Source: Thiodiazotropha sp040793985 (lineage in GTDB: Bacteria > Pseudomonadota > Gammaproteobacteria > Chromatiales > Chromatiaceae). From it: a DNA stretch of 64,000 nt. A program made the translations under genes and the position numbers. This document shows positions 60,514-64,000 of the stretch, piece after piece. Location: positions 1 through 64,000 of the forward strand of contig JBFNJI010000009.1 in the NCBI GenBank assembly GCA_040793985.1, given 5' to 3'. Positions within the stretch are counted from its first letter, which is position 1. Every line of letters starts with the position of its first letter. The notes beneath the pieces were generated by a model. The model did not search any database and was not told the DNA's origin. It saw only the letters and a program-made list of their open reading frames with translations.

Positions 60514-60635
60514 ACAACCAGGCGAGTCGGGAGCCTACCACTCCCTCCTATTTAGCCAGTCGGTGTCTGCCTGTTCACGGCGAAGCCGTTGCATGGCATT
60601 CGGTTCAGTCCCTCGCCTGTTGAAGCAACGATCTC

Positions 60636-60665
60636 CCTGTTCCCAAACCGGCGCGTGGGAACAGG
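60636..60665. repeat. Perfect 10-bp inverted repeat between convergent genes
   Basis: CCTGTTCCCA and TGGGAACAGG with a 10-base loop lie between the convergent transporter and DUF4399 genes. There is no T run on either side, so it may be a Rho-assisted stop or an mRNA-protecting hairpin. Confidence 0.45.
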
Positions 60666-60704
60666 TCAATAAGCTCGCTGTTTATTGGCGAAAACCCGGG
60701 CTTG

Positions 60705-61133
60705 TCATTTCACCGTTATGGTTATCTTTTCGGATAGAATGGGCGGATTGAAGGGGATATGATCCTTATCCCCCAACACCAGTTGCAGTGTATGGGAACC
60801 CTTGGCCAGATCGATCGTCACCTCCGTCTGACCGCCGCCGAAGTGACGATGGTTGTCGTCCGAGGGCAATGGTTTGTCCATTGCCGGCATCTCATTCACA
60901 TTCACCAGAAGATGGTGATGCCCGGTCTTGTCGCGATCGATACCCGCAGGTGCGACTCCCATGCCCCGTAATCCGAAACGAACATTGACCGGTCCGCTTA
61001 TCATTTCACCATCCGCGGGCGAGATGATGTAGAGGTGGACGCCGTCGGGTGCAGGTGTGCCGGCGTTGATCAACGGGGAGCAGCAGGTAAGGATAAAGAG
61101 GGTTAAGGATAGTTTATATACACGTGAGGACAT
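60705..61133 (-). CDS. DUF4399 periplasmic protein
   Basis: This 142-residue exported protein has a signal peptide of about 25 residues (ending LINAG) and the compact DUF4399 body: VHLYIISPADGEMISGPVNVRFGL, TGHHHLLVN, HFGGGQTEVTIDL, GSHTLQLVLGDKDHIPF. The histidine-rich HHH loop could bind metal. ATG at 61133 is used because the upstream frame to 61301 has no signal-like sequence. The family function is unknown. It is convergent with the MOT1-like transporter. Confidence 0.82.
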   Translation of the reverse strand: MSSRVYKLSLTLFILTCCSPLINAGTPAPDGVHLYIISPADGEMISGPVNVRFGLRGMGVAPAGIDRDKTGHHHLLVNVNEMPAMDKPLPSDDNHRHFGGGQTEVTIDLAKGSHTLQLVLGDKDHIPFNPPILSEKITITVK

Positions 61134-61466
61134 AACGACCCCCCAGGAAGTTGTTGATTTTGGCTTTTGACGGGCACTCCCCGATGTGCGAACCACAGGG
61201 GAGTCCCATGTGCAATAAGACAATCCAATTACAGCACATGTTGAACATCTATAACCCTGTAAAAAAGGGCATTTCGCATAGCTAACAGCTATCCTCGCCA
61301 AGGCCCGGGGTCTTCACCGGATAATCAGTTCCCGAGCCAGGCCGGAGCACGAGAAACATGAACGCCTATTCCTGTCGCCTGAGACAGGCGGGCCAGGCAA
61401 TTGCCGGTCATCAAGGTTGGTTATGAATAGCTGTCAATAGCGTTGATTTGTGGACTACACGCACTT
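61134..61466. other. Intergenic region with short hairpin
   Basis: No gene is supported. CCTGTC-GCCTGA-GACAGG (61371-61388) forms a 6-bp hairpin about 80 bases downstream of the minus-strand Fe-S gene; it lacks a T tract. Confidence 0.35.
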
Positions 61467-62738
61467 TTACGACTTCTTCGTACCCTCAACCAGGTGTTCG
61501 GCAATCAACTCGGTCAAGCTGATCACCTCGGCATCCATTTCATTGTCCTCTATCCCCTCTTCCAAGATAATCCGGCAATTGGCACAGGCCGTGACCATGG
61601 TATTGACCCCCGTCTCCGCCAACTGCCTTTTCTTGCGCTCGAAGACGCGTAGGCGCAACGGCTCGGCGCGTTCGTTGGCGCTGACACCACCACCACCGCC
61701 GCAGCACCAGTTCATCACTCCATGCTCCGTCATTTCGACGAAGTTCTCCGCCACGCTGTTAAGCAGGTCGCGGGGCTGTTCCACGACACCGCCGCGACGA
61801 ACTATCTGACAGGGATCGTGGAGGGTCATGGGCGTGAAGCTTTTACCTTCGAGCTGCAGACGCCCTTCATTCTTTAACTGTTCAAGGAGTTCCAGGATAT
61901 GCATGACCTCGAAGGGATAGTGACGACCGATGAGGTTGGGGCCCTCCCAGCGAATGGCGCTGTAGGCATGTCCGCATTCTGGACTGACGACATACTTGAC
62001 TTCCAGTTCTTCCGCGGCGATTACAACCCGATTGACCAGTTCCGCCGCCGCCTCCTTGTTACCGATCTGGATGCCGCTGTTGGTGGCCTCGAAGGCCTTG
62101 CTGCTGATTGTCCATGAGACCCCCGCAGCTTCGAAGATGCGTGCGATACTCTCGATATATTCAGGAAAGTTGACTATTTCCATCGAGGAGAAGAGGGTCA
62201 GGTAATCAGCGCCCTTTTCGTCGATCGGAATCTCCAACCCGATAGCCTTCTCCACATGGGCGAGGGCGGCCTTGAGGGTCTTGAAGGTAACCCCCATGGG
62301 ACTGCCGATCTTCAATGCCCGGATTGTCGCCTCCTTCATACCGTCCGGCGCATAACCGGCTACGGAGAAACCCTCGCGCTGTTTGCGAATCATATAGGTG
62401 ATGTCGTTACCCACCGGGCAGATCATGGAACAGCGTCCGCAGAGGGTGCAGCTGTCGTAGACCAGGGTCTCCCAATCGGCGAAGTCCTGTTCAGTCAATG
62501 CTTCGTTGAGACCGAAGATCGCCCCCAGCTTGCCCCAGAAGGTATGCTCGCGACGCCATAGCTTCTTCATGGGTTCCAGTTTGTAGATCGGCGTGTAGCG
62601 CGGATCCTGGGTCTCGGTATAGAAGAGACAGGCCTCCGCACAGAGCCCGCAATGCACGCAACTGGAAAAGTAGGATGAGATCCGGGAATCGATCTGCTGG
62701 CGCAACACCTCTACACCCTGTTCGAACTGTACACTCAT
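61467..62738 (-). CDS. HdrD/DsrK-like Fe-S oxidoreductase
   Basis: This 423-residue protein has two ferredoxin-type motifs (C27-x2-C30-x2-C33-x3-C37 and C96-x2-C99-x2-C102-x3-C106) followed by CCG-type domains with HDPCQIVRR, NWCCGGGGG and ACANCRIIL, as in heterodisulfide-reductase HdrD, TmcB and DsrK. These bind a catalytic-type [4Fe-4S] cluster and exchange electrons with a thiol-disulfide or other partner. No signal peptide is present, so it is cytoplasmic. It follows a NarI-like membrane gene by 18 bases and forms one unit with it and the FdhI-like gene. The true partner substrate is not evident. Confidence 0.85.
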   Translation of the reverse strand: MSVQFEQGVEVLRQQIDSRISSYFSSCVHCGLCAEACLFYTETQDPRYTPIYKLEPMKKLWRREHTFWGKLGAIFGLNEALTEQDFADWETLVYDSCTLCGRCSMICPVGNDITYMIRKQREGFSVAGYAPDGMKEATIRALKIGSPMGVTFKTLKAALAHVEKAIGLEIPIDEKGADYLTLFSSMEIVNFPEYIESIARIFEAAGVSWTISSKAFEATNSGIQIGNKEAAAELVNRVVIAAEELEVKYVVSPECGHAYSAIRWEGPNLIGRHYPFEVMHILELLEQLKNEGRLQLEGKSFTPMTLHDPCQIVRRGGVVEQPRDLLNSVAENFVEMTEHGVMNWCCGGGGGVSANERAEPLRLRVFERKKRQLAETGVNTMVTACANCRIILEEGIEDNEMDAEVISLTELIAEHLVEGTKKS

Positions 62739-62756
62739 GGAACCCCCCTATCTCCC

Positions 62757-63398
62757 CTATGCGTTCACACCCTTGCGTCCCATGGTTGCACCGGTATAGC
62801 CGCGACTCATGATGAAGGTGAAGGTATGCATCAGCTTGCTGAAGGGAAAGTAGATCAGCAGCAACTCGGCCAGCAGCAGATGGATCAGGCGCAAGGCCTC
62901 GAAGGATTGCGCCAATGCCAGACAGCCGGTCAACATGACTAAAAACACCAGGACAGTACCCAGATGGTCGTCCAGATCAGAGAGCAGGCGGGTGACCGGA
63001 CTGAGCAGACGATGTATCCACAGCAGCAGCAGGCCCAGAAATGCCAGCTCGGCTGAAAGAATGAAGGCCCAATGGGGCATTGCCGCCCAGCCGAATCCGG
63101 TGATTCGCTCGGCATAGAAATCGATGTGGGGTTGGGCGAAGAAGAGCAGTGCAAAAAGACCGATGTGGAACAGATAGCCTGCGATCTGCAACAGCCGCCC
63201 GCGGGTGGCGGCAGTGCGCTCATAAACCGAGCGGGTGATTATGGTGCGAATGGCACCGCTGGAAGCGCTCCCCCTGGGTGTCGAGAGATCGGGTCTGTTA
63301 CCCGCCATGAGGATGGTGACGATACGCCAGGCGACACCGATCACGAAAACCGCCAGGGAAAAGGTCCATAAGGGCCCGTCGATGAACTGTCCAATCAC
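62757..63398 (-). CDS. NarI/DsrM-like membrane cytochrome b subunit
   Basis: This 213-residue protein has five likely membrane helices and the nitrate-reductase-gamma-like opening GPLWTFSLAVFVIGVAWRI. Histidines in helices (LFHIGLFALLFFAQPH; RLIHLLLAELLLIYFPFSKLMHTF) can bind two b-type hemes and face quinol. The start is GTG at 63398, overlapping the stop of the upstream gene (GTGA). The longer frame to 63512 lies in that gene and is rejected. With the HdrD-like protein it resembles the DsrMK/TmcBC pairs. Confidence 0.82.
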   Translation of the reverse strand: MIGQFIDGPLWTFSLAVFVIGVAWRIVTILMAGNRPDLSTPRGSASSGAIRTIITRSVYERTAATRGRLLQIAGYLFHIGLFALLFFAQPHIDFYAERITGFGWAAMPHWAFILSAELAFLGLLLLWIHRLLSPVTRLLSDLDDHLGTVLVFLVMLTGCLALAQSFEALRLIHLLLAELLLIYFPFSKLMHTFTFIMSRGYTGATMGRKGVNA

Positions 63399-64000
63399 TC
63401 CTCTGCCTCCCGCAGTTCTCTGCCCAAGGATCGATTGGCATCGGGATCGCTGAATCGATTCACCGCCTCGTTGGGCACCGCTTCTCCCCGCCTCTCCATC
63501 TGCGAGGCCCAATAGTCGTGATGCTCCTTGGCCCAGTTGAGGTCACAGTATCCTGTCGTCATGCCCTCGATGGCGCCCTGCATGCCGATGCTGCCGATAT
63601 AGATGTGACCCATGATCACGGCGATCATGAGGATCGCACCGATGGCATGACCCACATGCGCCAGCTCCATCCACTCCCTGCTCTGGCCGAATATGGGAAA
63701 GATCAGAACCAGGCCCGAGGCGACGATAACCGAGCCCACGATGACCAACATCCAGAACATGCTCTTCTCGCCCATGTTGAAGAAGTTGGAGGGGACGTGT
63801 TTTTTGCCGATGATACCGCCACCCCGCAACAGCCAACTCATATCACCCTTCTGGTAGATGTTGCGGCGGACAAACTTCACAAAGACCAGTATCAACGCCA
63901 CCAGGAACAGCGGCCCCATCAGGTTGTGGCCCTCCTTAGAGGCCGAGGCGATAACCGAGAAGAGTTCCTTGCCGAAAACGGGTATCAGCAGCGGCCGGCC
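63395..64000 (-). CDS. FdhI-like cytochrome b561 subunit, 5' end outside window
   Basis: The last 201 codons of a formate-dehydrogenase gamma (FdhI) family membrane protein are present. Visible are the conserved FGKELFSVIASASKEGHNLM, LFLVALILVFVKF, and the heme-b helix ELAHVGHAIGAILMIAVIMGHIYIG. A C-terminal cytoplasmic tail (TGYCDLNWAKEHHDYW) is typical of the family. The frame stays open to the window edge, so the internal ATG at 63919 is not the start. It is coupled by a 4-base overlap to the NarI-like gene. Whether a formate dehydrogenase lies upstream cannot be seen. Confidence 0.87.
   Translation of the reverse strand, partial: GRPLLIPVFGKELFSVIASASKEGHNLMGPLFLVALILVFVKFVRRNIYQKGDMSWLLRGGGIIGKKHVPSNFFNMGEKSMFWMLVIVGSVIVASGLVLIFPIFGQSREWMELAHVGHAIGAILMIAVIMGHIYIGSIGMQGAIEGMTTGYCDLNWAKEHHDYWASQMERRGEAVPNEAVNRFSDPDANRSLGRELREAEE

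Noticed and set aside
1..64000. CRISPR arrays, insertion sequences, prophage or integration sites
   Set aside because: No regularly spaced repeats, transposase or integrase genes, or duplicated tRNA ends were seen; the tRNA-Glu at the left edge is cut, so an attachment site there cannot be judged.

Overview
The window reads as a chromosomal segment of a free-living or host-associated gammaproteobacterium. The evidence is the rimP-nusA-infB-rbfA-truB-rpsO-pnp block in its usual order, Lut-type lactate oxidation, a PEP-CTERM protein, proteobacterial sucrose synthesis with amylosucrase, and many respiratory redox genes. A marine or sediment relative of the Sedimenticola/Chromatiales sulfur oxidisers would fit, but that placement is inference. 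No phage, insertion sequence or CRISPR array was seen. The left edge cuts a tRNA-Glu and the right edge cuts a cytochrome b subunit.

Layout. 1-7.5 kb: tRNA-Glu, a membrane c-di-GMP enzyme, an ECF sigma/anti-sigma pair, a serine-hydrolase lipoprotein and two small exported or membrane proteins. 7.6-16.4 kb: the translation/RNA block, all on the minus strand. 16.5-20.9 kb: an exported MsrB coupled to a DUF1223 protein, then a PEP-CTERM protein and a diheme peroxidase-like cytochrome behind a good sigma-54 promoter. 21.4-29.8 kb: sucrose-phosphate synthase, sucrose-phosphatase, fructokinase and amylosucrase, followed by an OmpR-type two-component system. 30.1-32.9 kb: lutABC. 33-44.3 kb: accessory genes, including a lipoprotein hydrolase, an ACP/acyl-AMP-ligase/acyltransferase fusion coupled to a CapA-like protein, a NADAR protein, a decayed gene and a 1137-residue orphan.

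44.4-54.5 kb is the most interesting part. A PhnD-like periplasmic binding protein, a sensor kinase and a sigma-54 activator are divergent from an operon for a membrane-anchored dodecaheme cytochrome c, a four-cluster Fe-S protein, an Arr/Arx/Ttr-like molybdopterin catalytic subunit and a TorD-like chaperone. The intergenic region holds two matching 16-bp palindromes and a well-spaced -24/-12 promoter, and the operon ends in a strong terminator. The catalytic subunit has Asp where the third cysteine of the N-terminal Fe-S motif is expected. This looks like a substrate-induced periplasmic oxyanion reductase whose substrate cannot be read from sequence.

54.5-64 kb: a phosphatase-fold protein without its catalytic cysteine, a YkvI-like transporter, the ArsJ/GAPDH arsenate-resistance pair, a MOT1-like molybdate transporter, a DUF4399 protein, and a membrane electron-transfer set (FdhI-like cytochrome b, NarI-like cytochrome b, HdrD/DsrK-like Fe-S protein). 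The arsenate-detoxification pair and the molybdate transporter so close to the molybdoenzyme make arsenate or a similar oxyanion a reasonable, unproven, candidate substrate.
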